Of a DNA stretch of 64,000 nt, positions 21,401 through 34,640 are shown piece after piece. The notes under the pieces were generated by a model. The model was not told the origin of the DNA and searched no databases. It was given only the letters and a program-made list of their open reading frames with translations. Where the stretch lies: NCBI GenBank assembly GCA_028583415.1, contig CM053270.1, positions 1,502,001 through 1,566,000 of the forward strand, read 5' to 3'. The DNA is from Protea cynaroides (Eukaryota; Streptophyta; Magnoliopsida; Proteales; Proteaceae). A program made the position numbers and the translations under genes. Numbering within the stretch: the first letter of the stretch is position 1; each line of letters begins with the position of its first letter.

Positions 21401-23650
21401 TCACGTACTAGAGGCACTCTGCATATCAGACAAACTCTTTACTGCAGATTCCATCAACTCCATTGCCTGATTGAATTTTTCCTTCGATTCACTTCCAAGT
21501 CTTGCAACCTTGTTGGCAGCATCCTGCAATACCCACACTGGTTGAATTTGAGGTTCGCTTGACCCACTCTCAAACCCAGTACCATTGTGTAATGACCCAA
21601 CATGACTAGAAGATTTACTCCACCTCATCAACATGTAATCCTGGGGGATATCAGTCCGGTCCACTTTTATATACACCCTAAGCACATGCTTGCACAGAAT
21701 ACCGATTCGCTCAAAGGTCTTACAACTGCATTTACTATTTCCTGAATCTTTCTCATATGACACAGTTTCCACTTCATTCTCCAGAGCACCATGTCTACCA
21801 ACCTTGAACTTGAAGGCAGGGCCATCGAAACCATCTTCCATGGCTTCATAGCCAAAGCAGGCAAACCATTGAACACTAAATTCCTTAAACATTTTGTTTG
21901 TATAATGGGTAGCGGCTTGCTTTTAAATTGGATGTCCTGTGCTCAATCTTGGCATGGTCATGCTAGAAGCAATATCTTGTTTTGATTCCTTTACACATCG
22001 CCATTTAATGGCCTCTTCATATTGTGTCACAAATTCGGTTAAAGGAGTCGAAAGGCTAAAGAACCCTTTAAAATACCTATTTAGTCCGTCATTTCGTTGG
22101 GTGGTGTTCATACCTGCAAACAATGTGTCAATAAAGTAACAAGCAGCCCACAGGTGCCGGATAGCATACATCTCGTTTAACCAAATATGCTGCTGAAGAT
22201 GGTATTTTTGAATAATAGCTTGCCACTTGGACTCAAATTCTATGCTACTTTGACTACCCACACAGCTCCTATAATCAGCTTCAAGCCCATCATGCCGACT
22301 CCAAAGTTTGGATAATTTATCCTTTGCATTCTTGTTTGTATGACAGCTGCACAACCTATGTCTTGTGGATGGGAATACTTTTGCAATTGCTGGCAACATT
22401 TCTATTTCCTGAACCGTAAGAATACCTATTGGGTGCTTCCCATTCATAGCATGGAGCCAGGTCTTGAACAACCATATGTAGGACTCTTCTAACTCATCTG
22501 CTATTAACCCACAACCAAACAATATAGACTGCTTGTGGCGGTTGACACCTGTGAATGGAGCGAAAGAAAAATTGTACTTGTCCTTCACATATGTTGTATC
22601 AAATATAACAACATCGCCAAACAACTGATACTGTTCCCTTGAACGTCTGTCTGCCCAAAATATTCCTTTCAACTTGTTGTCCTTTTCCAACTTGAATAGT
22701 ATAAAAGAATCCGGGGTCCGCCTCTTGTAGATGCTCAAAATAGTCTAATGGAATTGTGCAATCAACACCCACTAACTTTTTCTCTGGCTTCCTCATCCAG
22801 GTCCTACATGCATCACCACTTACTCCAACATTACCTTCTCCTCTTCCTAGTTCCCTTAAATTCTAGTTACTTGGGTATGGGTAAAACCAGCAAGGTGCAG
22901 CTTCCCCATCAAAATCATTGTAGCCTTTGTCATTCTTTTGTGAGGTCGAAGTTTGTATACCTCTGTAGGGCCCAAGAGTTCATGATTGTGCTCGCTGATC
23001 CATTTATCCACAACCCACTTCCCATTCCGTGACTTCACCCTCATGCAAGCCTTGCAATCAGTTTTCTTTGTCGGTCTAGGTACATATACCTTGCCCTTGC
23101 GTCGTTTATCATTTTCCCATTTAAACCCTTGGTTAACACAAACAAATGATTTACATAGTATACGTTTGTCTACCCTTGAACGCTCAGTCCTATAGTTTCG
23201 AACTCCGAACCCATCTCTTTTGCATATGTGTTATAGAAGTCATATGCTTCCTCCAATCCATCAAATTCTTTTCCCACCAAGAAGAAAGCATGGAGTGTAT
23301 TCCTCTTCACCCAAAAAACAGCCATCTGCAGCTCTTGTCAGTTCATCCCTTTCTCCAACATTGTTTTCTTCATCCTCACTAGCTCCACTGCCACTTAGTC
23401 CATCATTTCCTCCATTATTTTCTTTGTCCCCACTGTCTAAGCTACCACTAGGTCCATCATTTACCCAATCATCATTTTCTTCTTCCTCACTGTCTTCGCT
23501 AACATCCCCAAAGTCACAGAATGTTGCATCATCCATTGCATTTGCATGTTCTAAATCTTCCACCCCAAATACCATTTCACCCTCCAATGAAGCCATTTGC
23601 TCCAATCCAAATACACTGTTCTCACCCCGTCCAAACTGTTCATTCAAATT
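21401..23650 (-). pseudogene. FAR1/FHY3-like protein gene (MULE-derived) inside the CACTA
   Basis: On the minus strand the order is that of FAR1-related proteins. An acidic N-terminus (23260-23647) leads into a FAR1 DNA-binding domain (LEEAYDFYNTYAKEMG near 23250; a Cys-Cys-His-His zinc pattern ending in EHNHELL near 22985). A MULE transposase core follows (VVIFDTTYVKDKYNFSFAPFTG near 22610, with the first catalytic Asp). A SWIM zinc finger (CSCKTFERIGILCKH) is near 21700 and the C-terminus at 21401. Lesions: a one-base loss near 23183, stops near 22855-22860, a frameshift near 22690, and an in-frame TAA near 21922. In plants FAR1/FHY3 are transcription factors domesticated from Mutator-like transposases. 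Whether this is a captured host gene or a nested Jittery-like MULE transposase cannot be decided; I see no MULE ends around it. Confidence 0.8.
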
Positions 23651-23711
23651 CCTACTATCATCTAGATCCTTCCCATTATTTATGATTCAATGGCCTGCAA
23701 ATGACATATAA

Positions 23712-24881
23712 CAAAATTTTAGAATGATTTAGATTATTAGATGTGTCTAATGGTATACACACTTTGAGCGTTAAATCCATTCATTCTCCTATTAGGTACC
23801 AATTAATGTAAGGAATGATTCTAGTTCAATGCGAACAGATTAGGAAATGAGTGTTAAATTCAACTCTAGCAAGATAGGAAATTATAAATGCCAATTGAAA
23901 CTGATTTCAGAGATTGATCAATGATTAGCATTAGCAATGAGAATCGATATCTACTTCACTTAATTCAATAGTGCTCACTGGTTGAAATAGAGTCACATGC
24001 TTGCATCACATGACCATTTAAGTCTACAATCATAGAGTAGGACTATAAAAGCATGACAAACAAGTTATCACGGTAAGCAAATCAAGTCTTGCATTCAATC
24101 ATTACCTGGATGCTGAGATGGAAAGGAATACTTAACAGCAATGCAACAGTAGACATGATAATATTATAACTGATTCTGTCAGGAGAGGGGCTGGGAATTG
24201 AAAGTCATGTGAGTCTTTGGTTGGGTTTATATAGGGTCATGGCCTGGTGAGTGACACGAGTCCATTATTTTGTTGCTGTTGTGTATATGGTTTATTGTTG
24301 TTACTACTCTATTACTTAAACTATTGCTTGTGTGAGGATATGTGTTCTTTAATATATTTCAAGTTTGATCTGTCTAATTTGAATTCCAAGTATCACTTCA
24401 GTGCTGTGAAATTTCTCTGCAGAATTTGAATGATCTTTTACATGTCAAGTCCTGAATTATAAGTTGGCTTTTCACTCTATTTATTGTGTTCCTTCCTGTT
24501 TGTTAATCTCCACCAAAAATAGTTTTTTGAGCCTGCTGGTATGCAAACCTGAAACTTCACCAGATTTGATTTTGGGGCTTTAGCAGCTCACTTTCTGAAG
24601 AAATCTCCGGCCCCTGTTTCTCACCTACCCCTGGTTTGTCTTCAACTCTAGAACTCAGAGGAATTTCTTTGCCCTCCAGCCCCTGTTTCTCACCTACCCC
24701 TACTCTATTACCAAAAATGTTTAGTGTTTGGTGGAATATCGTTGTTTTTGTTTAACATTATCTTTTAAATTCTTGTCTCAAAGGCATTATAGTTTATTCT
24801 TCATATTAAACCTAATTTAGAAAGTTTATTGAATGTATGGCCTAAAGTTTTTGTTTGTTGTTGGAATTATGGGTTAATAGA
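23712..24881. other. Gene-free CACTA interior upstream of TnpD
   Basis: AT-rich spacer. A 24-bp segment (CCCCTGTTTCTCACCTACCC) is directly repeated at about 24610 and 24680. The end probably contains the TnpD promoter and leader; no clear TATA box was found. Confidence 0.5.
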
Positions 24882-27800
24882 ATGCCTAGGAGTTGGGTTG
24901 AAGGTTCAACGGATCCACGTTTCAGGTTGACTTCAGAATATAGACGAGAGGTCGACAAATTCATAGAATATGCATTTTCTGGTGCATCGTGCAAGGGGGA
25001 ACAGATTGTATGTCCATGTACAAATTGCCTAAATCAAAGAAAGAGGAGTGCAGCTGAAGTGTTGGAACATCTAGTTTGCGATGGTTTTCAATGTAATTAC
25101 ACAGAATGGACTTACCATGGAAAAGGTTCATCTTCATTTACACTAAATCATGATAATATTGTAGAGAGAGATGCAGGGGAGACAATTGATGTTACACGCA
25201 CCATGTTAAATGAAATGCAGGAATGTAATGTTAATATCCCGAATTGTCGTGAAGAGGGGGTCACTATGGAGACAGACAAATTTCGAAGACTCTTAGAAGA
25301 CTCAAAGAAGGAGTTGTATTCAGGCTGCGTTAATCATACAAAAATGTCTTTCATTCTTCGTCTTTATCATATAAAGTGCCTTGGTAATTGAACCGACAAA
25401 TCGTTTTCAATGTTACTAGACTTGTTGCGAGAGTCACATCCCGTTCCGAATGAAGTACCAAGCACTTTGTATGAAACAAAAAAGTTGATCAAAGACTTGG
25501 GGCTCAACTACAACAAGATTGATGTCTGCCCAAATGATTGTATGTTGTATTGGAAGGAAGCAAAGAATAAGGATTTCTGTTCAAATTGTGACAAATGTAG
25601 ATGGAGTTTAGTAGACAGGAAAATCCTAGCTAAAACATTGCGTCATTTTCCATTGATACCGAGGTTGCAAAGGTTATACATGTTGTCTAAAACCTCATTA
25701 AGTATGATGTGGCACCACGAGAACCGCACAGAAGACGAAAGGTTACGACACCCCGCTGACGGACAAGCTTGGAAGGAGTTTGATAAGCTTCATCCGTCTT
25801 TTAGTATTGAGCCTCGCAATATCAGACTTGGGTTAGCAACTGATGGATTCAACCCATTCAATTGTAGGAGTAGCAAGCACAGCATATGCCCAATAGTGGT
25901 AATTCCTTACAATTTGCCACCATGGATGTGCATTAAACCGGACTACCTCCTTCTTACTTTGCTTTTCCTGGTCCTCGACAACCTGGGAATGATATAGATA
26001 TATATTTAGAGCCATTGATAGAAGAGTTGAAGGAATTATGGAACACAGGTGTTATGACTTATGATGGTCATAAGAAGGCCATGTTTAACCTAAAAGCATC
26101 TCTGTTGTGGACTATTAATGATTTCCCGGCATACGCAGTCCTCTCGGGGTGGAGTACGAAAGGTGCTTTAGCTTGTCCATGTTGCAACAAGGATACAGAT
26201 TACCGCTGGTTGAAATATGGAAGGAAGCATTGTTATTTAGGCCATCGTCGATTCCTTCCCATAAATCATAGATATCGTCGGGATAAAAGGATTTTTGATG
26301 GGCATGAGGATCATAGGCCACAACCTAAGCCAATTTCAGGATTTGACATATTGGAACAGTTGCAAGGTGTACAATTTCTAAAATTTGGGAAAGAAAATGA
26401 TGGAACTATTGGCATGAAAACCAAAAGAAGGAAAAAACATCAAGACAAACCAGGTAATTGGAAGAAGAAGAGTATATTCTTTGAGTTGCCATATTGGAGA
26501 TTTAATCTACTCCGTTACAATTTAGATGTAATGCATATTGAGAAGAATGTATGTGACAGTATAATTGGGACATTGTTGGGTATTAAGGCCAAGAGTAAAG
26601 ATAATGTCAATTCACGTTTGGATTTAAGAGAGATGGACGTTCGATCTGATTTGCAACCAAAGTTTTTGGAAGGGAAGAAGAAATTGTACATATCTCCAAC
26701 GTGTTACACATTGACCAACACTGAGAAAGAAATGTTTTGTTCCGTTTTACGGGGTGTGAAGGTTCCGGATGGGCTAAGCAGTGATATATCAAAGCTTGTG
26801 GAGAAACGAGAGATAACGGGATTGAAAAGCCATGATTGTCATATTCTGATGCAACAACTTCTGCCAGTTGTATTGCGTACTGTTTTGCCTAAAAATGTTT
26901 CCCTTGCGTTGATAGAACTATGTGCATTTTATCGGGATCTATGTAGTAAAGTTGCAACGGAGGTAGATTACAAAAGGCTCGCTGAATCTGTTGCCTTAAC
27001 ACTATGCAAGTTGGAAATGATCTTTCCACCTTCCTTCTTTGATGTTATGGTGCATCTGAATATTCATCTAGCGCATGAAGCTATTTTGGGTGGTCCAGTT
27101 CAATACCGATGGATGTATCCAATAGAAAGGTTGGGTGACACATTTATTATTTTCTTTATTTAAATAGGGCGAATTTCTTTTTGTTGTTTTCAACATATGT
27201 TCATTGAATAATATTATGGAAATGTGATTCAGGTTCCTTAAACGACTTAAGGACTATGTGCGCAACTATAGTCGACCAGAAGGATCAATAGAAGAAAGGT
27301 ACGTTGCAGATGAGGCGTTGACCTTCTGCTCTAGATACTTTGAGGGTGTGGAAACGAGATCAAATAAACCAATTAGAAATTGAGGGTTGACTGAGATGGA
27401 AGATCCTGAATCAATATTCCCAATGGTGGGAAGACCTGTAGGGAAATGTGAGATGGTAAGACTAAGTTGGAATGAAAGGGAGCAAGCACATCGGTACGTG
27501 TTGAACAACTACGATGGAGTAAATGAATTTCGAGAGTAAGTATTGGATTTGTATTTGAGTTTTGCAAAAATAATAATTATTCATCTCAATTTACAAGGTT
27601 ACTATTTAGGGAGCACAAGCAACAAATTAGACGCAAATTGGGACGGAACGGTCGCCAACGTGTTGTAGACGACAAGCATTCTAAGGAGTTTCCAACATGG
27701 TTCAATGATTATGTAAGTATAACGTTTGCAATCAAAGTGATTTGGCTATATAATCAATTTTTCACCTTTCTTTTTTCTAAATTTGTATCATCAGATCTTG

Positions 27801-28508
27801 AAACTACGCATGGACAATGTGGAAGTGCCTGATCATATCAAATGGCTGGCTCGTGGACCCAACTCGGATGCTAAGAGTTATACAGAATACATCATTAATG
27901 GGATCAGGTTAAGAACTAAGGCACATGAGAACAACAGAAAAACTCAGAACAGTGGGGTATATATAACTGCTGTAACTACGTGTTATTCTAGTTCAAAGGA
28001 TAAACGTCCTGTGGAGGGAGATGTACCGTATTATGGTGTATTAAAGAAAGTTATTGAATTGGAATACACAGATTCTATCAGAGTAATGTTATTCCAATGT
28101 GATTGGGTTGATATCCATAGGGGGGTAGAGAGAGATGAGTATGGTTTTACGGTTGTCAATTTTAACTGTCTACTATACATCGATGGGCATCAAGAGAGTG
28201 AGCTATTTGTATTCCCCTCATAAGCAGAGCAAGTGTTTTACATTTCAGATCCCCATAGGCCCGAATGGCAAGTTGCCATAAGGACTAAGAGTAGGGATAT
28301 TTTTGACATGGGAGGGGATGATCAGGGTGATAAAAGTCAGGCATATACCCAGAGTACATTAGAATTCAGACAAAATTTAGAAAATACTGAGGCTGATACT
28401 GAAGCTGATATTAGTTGGTTCAGATCTGATGTGGATGGCATTACCATAGACACACCCAATGAGTTGACTAACCAATTGGAAAGTTTAGTTGACAGTTCAT
28501 CGAATTGA
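24882..28508 (+). pseudogene. TnpD-type CACTA transposase, four exons, broken
   Basis: This is the catalytic transposase of the CACTA element. It starts MPRSWVEG with a transposase-associated zinc domain (CPCTNCLNQ), then the Transposase_21 (TNP2) region (LYETKKLIKDLGL, CPNDCMLYWK, LRHPADGQAWKEFD, WTINDFPAYAVLSGW, LPYWRFNLLRYNLDVMHIEKNV). A DUF4218-type part (VHLNIHLAHEAILGGPVQYRWMYPIER) and a DUF4216-type part (YYGVLKKVIEL ... VFYISDP) follow. Predicted exons: 24882-27129, 27233-27535, 27598-27712, 27795-28508, all with GT/AG ends and matching phases. Lesions: TGA at 25389-25391 (where the family has Trp), a frameshift near 25965, a TGA near 27381 and TAA at 28221-28223. Domain names are from memory of the families. 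Confidence 0.87.
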
Positions 28509-28710
28509 TTAATCATTAAAACCAAGTAAGTTACCTATTTTATTAACAATTGGTTGGTAATTCGTGCTCATGTAGTATATACACTGCATTTTTTGTTGAA
28601 CATCATTGCTACTAAGGTATATGTCAGGGATAAACTAATTTTTATGCACCATTTGATTACAATTTATTTGAAAACAGGTTTGGAATTTTTCATTTATAAC
28701 TTTGTTATCA

Positions 28711-30264
28711 ATGAGTCAGGAGGGAAACAATGCCAGTATTGACATAGCACCAGCAGGAGGTAAGTCAGTTAAATTGTTACGTTTGAAACGGTAAAAATAT
28801 CTATATTTTTGTCCTTTTTCTATGCTTATCTCTCTGTGTAATGTTTCATTTATAGAATAACATTATTTTTTTGTATCAAATTAGAGAAAAGGAAGAGAGG
28901 CCAAAGGGGAAAAACCTTGGCCCCGTCAACTCTTATGCGTAAAGAGCCCATTGATGTAGAGGTAAATGCTTACCACCAACCGTGTAGTAGGGAGACATCC
29001 AACAAAGTCGCTACATGGATTGGTTGTGTAGCAAGAGATTTGAAATATCTTCCTTGGGACTATGACAATTGGAGGCTTTTACCTAAACATGTAAAGGAAG
29101 ATGCATGGAAAAGAGTCAAGGTAACACCTATATATGTCTTTCATTTCTAATAGGTATACATTTTAGTAATCTTATGCACAGTACACCACCTTGTTTTCTT
29201 TCCTTTTACCTAATATTAAATTTATTAACATAATGCTAATTTGCAGGAAAAATTTGTTCTACAAGAAGATAATAAGTCATGGGTCCTATCAGAGCTTAAT
29301 AGTAGATCGAGAGAATATAAACATTCTCTAAAGACTGACTACTATGACAAGTATGACACTGATGAAGAAAGAAAAGCAAATATAGACACTTCGATTATGC
29401 CAGAAGAGAAGTGGTATGCTATGTTTACTATGTGGGATAAGCCAAAGAAGAAGGTAATTTTTATCAAATATTCTTCCTTCACTTAGCATTGATTTAGTTG
29501 ACCGTATTTGTCTAAAATTAGCCACTTGCTATTTCCAATTCTTGCTATTTATGTAGGCCATATGTCAAAGAAATAGGGAGCATAGGGGCAAACAACATCT
29601 TCGACATACAATGGGAAGGACTCCTGCTGCTGTAGTATGCGAGAAAATGGTAATCGACCTACGTTGGTTTAAATCAATTTGTAAATTACAAGTGCACAAT
29701 TCATTTCTTGATTTTATTTTTGGGACACAACAATGTGCGAATCCAAATCATGAACCTCCTACTCGAATTGAAATGTTAGAAGTCACCCACGATCCAAAAA
29801 GACTGGAAGATTTGCAAATGAAGAAACTGCAACAACTATGGTATGAAAATAGGTTTACATTTTTTTTTAGTTAATGACCATCACTGATATCTTATGACAT
29901 GACTTTATATGTTGCTTAAACACTTGTAGGCAAACCTATATGAGGGACTTCAAAACAGGAGTCAGGACAGTCAAGCCGATCCCATAGTTCATGAAGAAGT
30001 ATTTATAGAGGTAATGGGACCGGAACATCATAGTAGAGTTCGGCTCATGGGCCCTACAGTAAAACCTACACAAGTATATGGTACAAAGGCACAACAGTTT
30101 GAGCGTCAATCCCAGAGATGCGAGAAATGAGAGAATTACTAAAAAGGCATCAAGATCATATCGAAAGGCAAGGCCAAGTACTGGCGGGATTGTCCCAAGA
30201 ATTCCACGATTTCTCGGACAGATTTAGAACATCAGAGACTCAATCACCATCACAGACTCAATGA
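28711..30264 (+). pseudogene. TnpA/Ptta-type CACTA protein (Transposase_24-like)
   Basis: This is the second CACTA gene, 200 bp after TnpD and in the same orientation. Exons: 28711-28759 (starting MSQEGNNASI), 28885-29120, 29247-29453, 29557-29649, then at least two more ending TGA 30262-30264. All assigned introns have GT/AG ends and phases that join. Key stretches are RKRGQRGKTL (basic), WDYDNWRLLPKHVKEDAWKRV, AMFTMWDKPKKK, GRTPAAVVCEKM, EPPTRIEMLEVTHD and VMGPEHHSRVRL. The last exon ends in a coiled-coil-like MRELLKRHQDHIERQ. This matches the plant Ptta/En/Spm family, thought to bind subterminal repeats. A one-base shift near 30117 breaks the last exon, and the acceptor before the EPPTRIEM exon is unclear. 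Confidence 0.8.
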
Positions 30265-30662
30265 CCACCGTCACCTCTTTCGCATTGTATAAGGTATGCC
30301 ATGTCTATAATTTTTTATCAGTTGTAATTCTTCTTATGCTTTTTATCATTGTTTAGTTGTTAACTTATGTGTTAGGTATATATTGTTCATTAGTTATTAA
30401 TATCAGCTCTAAAATTTAAATTGCATGTCATGTATACTGCTGTTGTGATCATCCATTTTTCTCTAAGATGGGGCAACATCGGAAGGACGACTTGAAAAAC
30501 TAGCCAGCTATTAGGTAACTTGCTACCTAACTTAGCTGTAGGTGTAGGAGAACTAAACCTAGGCTGTCCTACATCACTGCCTTTTGCACTCCATCTCAGC
30601 TTGCCTTCCTATAACTGGAAACTAAAGAACTAAAACAGAAACAGACACAAACACAGAAGAAT

Positions 30663-30667
<5 letters not shown>

Positions 30668-30692
<25 letters not shown>
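30668..30692. repeat. (GA)n microsatellite
   Basis: A perfect GA run inside a longer purine-rich tract just after the transposase genes. Confidence 0.9.
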
Positions 30693-30693
<1 letters not shown>

Positions 30694-30834
30694 TAATGGA
30701 CAGAGGCTGTGAGGGGGAGTGACGTGTGAACGAGAGAGGGAAGGGACATAAGAGAGGAGAGAAAATGAGAGATCTCTACCCCCACTTAGAGCCCCACAAA
30801 AGTAGAACTTACACCAGTTTATTCCCCTCCCCCT

Positions 30835-30894
30835 CCCCCTCCCCCTTTTGTTGGTAGATCTCTTACTTTAAACGGCAACAAAAGGGGGAGGGGG
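30835..30894. repeat. 19-bp inverted repeat with 22-base loop
   Basis: The arms CCCCCTCCCCCTTTTGTTG and its exact complement enclose GTAGATCTCTTACTTTAAACGG. The left arm continues into further CCCCCT units. It could be a tiny MITE remnant or a fold-back; no target duplication is evident. Confidence 0.75.
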
Positions 30895-33231
30895 AAATAA
30901 TATCTCATTTCAATGCTTGGGAAGTGCACTCCATGCTTCTTGAAAGTAGAATGCAATCCAATGGTCGGATAATGAGCTAGGAAACAATCTGTAGTTAAGT
31001 AGGGCTGTCTAACTAGAGTCGGTTACAGTAAACAGTGGCTGAATCTTAGTGCTGGATAAGGGAAGCCAGGTCAGCAGATTAAATCAAAACTTAGCACTTG
31101 ATCATAAGATGTGGTGGAAACCTGAATAATAGGATTAGATCTAATTCAAATTTTATCCTCTATAAGACAGAGTTGGGATAACAGCCACGACATAAAATGA
31201 AGCCACAGCAGTTGAACCAGTGAGAAAAACTGATTCGGCAACCAATAACAGGTCCAATGGGAATCCAAAACAGATTACCATATTAGAACAGATTGAAAAC
31301 AGTTTTGAACCAATAATCAGATTAAAGCCATGAATAGAAACACAATAGGAAGAACAGTAATCAAATTCAGATGCATGAACAGAAAGCCAAAACCCAATCG
31401 AGAGTAAACAGTACGAAGAAAGCACCAGAACCAGATTTGATCAGCAATGAGCAGCAAGCAGTAGATCAGATCAGAATTTGATTAAGTAGCAACAAAGAAG
31501 CAGCAGAGCAGTGGCTTAGAACTTAGAAGTAGATCTTCTGATCAGATCATGAGCAAATCAGATCAGATCTGAACAGGCCAGTAGATCTCGATAACAAAAA
31601 GACAGGTGAGAGCATGTATATTAGTAAAGGTAAATTTCTCCAAAGGATCCTTGTGTCAAGCCAAAAGTATCTAGACCCATGAGCTGATAGATAGTTGTCA
31701 CGTTATATTGATGCACAATTTATAGCACAATATCATGTGTCTTAATTACTCAGTCAATCTCTCTTGGGGGCTTCTCAGTCATTTTTTCACAAATTAAAAT
31801 ATTAATTCATTGATAAGTTAGTGACAAGTGACAATAGATGTATCCTCAAAAAGAAAAATAACAAAAAAGTGAATGCTCTATATACTCAATAGAGATAGTT
31901 AAGAAATTGATCAATTTATGGTAACAGAAATCCTAGAGAGTTGGGAAGTGCACTCCATGCTTCTTGAAGGGACCATTCACCTTGGAGTTGGCTGGTCATG
32001 TTGCTAAGGTTTGCTGTTTGTGGGCTGCTTTTAATGCCTGGACCTTGACCTTCAATCACCTACCTAATTAACAAGCACTACCGATTACTAATTCAAGTGT
32101 TCACAAGATGGTATGATACAGTTCCCAGTGGCCAGTTTCAGTTTACTACTTTAAGTTTCTGTTTCTAGCTCAGTTCCATTCAGATTTCAAACCTAAAATC
32201 CTAATTGATTTCTGAAATCCCATTTCAATCCATACTTCAAAAACTGGGTTCTTTACATTCTGATTCCTCTTTCGGATTAGAGTTTAATACTACTTCCCAG
32301 CTATAATTAGTTCTAAACTCATTTTTGAACTCTGCTTTGATCTCCAGAATTCCCTGCAACAATTCTGGATTTTCTGGTTGATTTCTAGATTCCCTGTTAG
32401 AATAGAGATCCATCCATTCAATTCGATTCGGGTTTTTACCAGGTGGTTTCGGTTGGGTTTATCCACTCTGAGCAATTCTCGATTTCTCGTCAAGTTATCC
32501 TGCCGCAAGCTGATCTCCCACTGGATCTCACTGGTTCAGCATTAGCACAGCTTTATGGTATGTTGATGGATTGCTTGACATTGCCCATTGCTACAGAGAT
32601 TTGGTCTTTTTTTCAGTCGCGAGTAGGAAATGCAATGGCTATAGCAAGCAGGTACACTTTTTATGCACACAATCCCAGCGACTATTTGGCTATATGTTGG
32701 AAGCCTAGGGATCAGGAAATCTATAAACCCTTAGAGTTATGCAGACTAGGGAGCTGTTTCTGTTATGAGCTTCAAAGGTTTTATTGTTTATTGTAAGATC
32801 ATGGTATGTAAATTTGACAAATTTTGGAAACTAGGACCCTATGGTCTCAAGGAAAATGAGATTAGAAAAAATAAGAAGACAAGGCCCAGCTGGCCATGAT
32901 TCACTTGGAGTTTTGGACTGGGAATTAAGCAAAACAGAGAGAAGGACAAAAGTTGTGGATGTACTAGCTTACATTGCTAATGGATCATTTTTCTTTTCAC
33001 CTGTGAAATCCACAAGAAACTCAGAGGCCACCGTAATATAAAAAAATGTGGAAGAAAAGCATTAGATTTAGGCATCATACCTATCTTGTAAGCAGCTGAT
33101 GGTGCTGCAGGCGAAATGAGGATATCATTTGCATCCAGGGCTGCCTTGAAGCTTTTCTGAACCAATCCTCACCTAAAACACTATTACTATCATAAATTTC
33201 TCCTTTAATAGGAAAAGATAACCAAGCAGGT

Positions 33232-33330
33232 TTTCTGAACCAAGCTTTTCTGATTTTCTCCTTTTCTGAACCAAGCTTTTCTGATTTTCTGTTATTTCTC
33301 CTTTTCTGAACCAAGCTTTTCTGATTTTCT
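33232..33330. repeat. Threefold tandem repeat, about 30-41 bp unit
   Basis: Three copies of TTTTCTGAACCAAGCTTTTC plus TGATTTTCT stand head to tail. The second spacer is longer by GTTATTT. Confidence 0.85.
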
Positions 33331-34640
33331 TACGTATGTGTGTTTTCCCTTCAGTTCAACTGTATACAATGGACAAAAAACATACTCACACTTCATCCAC
33401 ACCAAATCAGGTTCACAAAAACCATTAATCGTTAACTTCCTTTCTCTAGAAACTAAGATCAAAGCACATATAATGGTCCAACATACTTTCCACTGTCAAC
33501 ACAAAAATTTAAACTTATCCTTGGTTTTAGTGAATGATGATCCCAGTAGATATACTGGTACGTGATTCCAGCCGCCAAAGATGCTGGTTAGGAACAAAAA
33601 TAATGCCAACAGCTAAACTAGTATGTGATTACAGGCATCAAAAGATGCTGGTTAGAAACAACAATGAATATGAAAACAAATATGATGAAATGCTAAGGTG
33701 ACATGTATAATGTAGTTTATCTGGTAGAAGCCAAACTAATTACAAGTTTAAAAATACTGAAGGACATGTAACACTGATATCTTCAAATTTTGCAGCTGAA
33801 CATTGGATACCTCCATAGATGATTTGTTTGCTCATTGATTTCTGCTATTGCATGTCATTGTTTTTCAGTTGTGCTGTGGGTGAACTTTGAGTGCAAAACT
33901 GGAAGTCATGAAATGTAGTATTCATGATAGCCATTTTTAGCCTAAAGTATGCAGTAATCCAACAAAAACACACTTGGGAGGGCCATAGCTAACAGGTTGC
34001 GTCAATTAGTGATTCCAACTTCGTGATCTATGGGTTTTCTGTTCACACTTTGTCGTTAGCCAATTTATTTTTTTTAGTTTTACACTCTGGACATCTGTTA
34101 TTTGTTCTTCATAATCTTTTACATTGGTATATTGAAATTCTAAAGTACTTTGTTTTTCTTATTTTCTTTTTTATGTGACTTTAACAAACAGCAAGCATGG
34201 AAGGCTGACATTTGTTTGCTCAATGCATTTCATGATTTAGATTTTTGAAGAAGTTCAATGGGATGCTTGAAATGGTTGAATGCCTTCTTTTTGTATCTAA
34301 GAAATGAAAAGTGGTGTGGTGTGAATCAGACAAGGGAAGGAAGCTGAGAAGCATTTTGGTGGATTGGAGTTACAAGATTTTGGAATGTTATTGTATACAA
34401 TGCATTTTTTTTTTGTTGTACTTTGGAGTACTGTATATATACAATGCTTTTTTTTTTAACTTAGCTTATTTCCCTGTAAAGGTTGGAATATCAGTTATAA
34501 ATTTCAATTCACTTGGAATTCTTCTACATTTCAGTTGTTAGTTTTTTTTCTAGTCTTTTGTGTTTTGCTTGTGTTTTATGACAGGATATATAGTTTTCAG
34601 TGTTTATAACAAGAATATTTTAGTATGGGTATTGCTTGGG

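Larger units (their letters stand above)
30265..34640. other. CACTA 3' interior without recognised gene
   Basis: This 4.4-kb stretch has no ORF I recognise. It holds a (GA)n run (30668-30692), an imperfect hairpin (30835-30894), a 27-bp direct repeat (TGGGAAGTGCACTCCATGCT at 30918 and 31942), three copies of a TTTTCTGAACCAAGCTTTTC unit at 33232-33330, and an imperfect duplication around GATGCTGGTTAG (33581 and 33645). An ORF at 32443-32796 (117 codons) shows only a faint resemblance to copia gag (ATEIWSFFQSR) and is not called. Confidence 0.6.

Noticed and set aside
32443..32796. 117-codon ORF in the CACTA interior with faint likeness to copia gag
   Set aside because: Only a short stretch (ATEIWSFFQSR) is suggestive. 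There is no zinc knuckle, no neighbouring pol and no ends, so it is not called as a gene.
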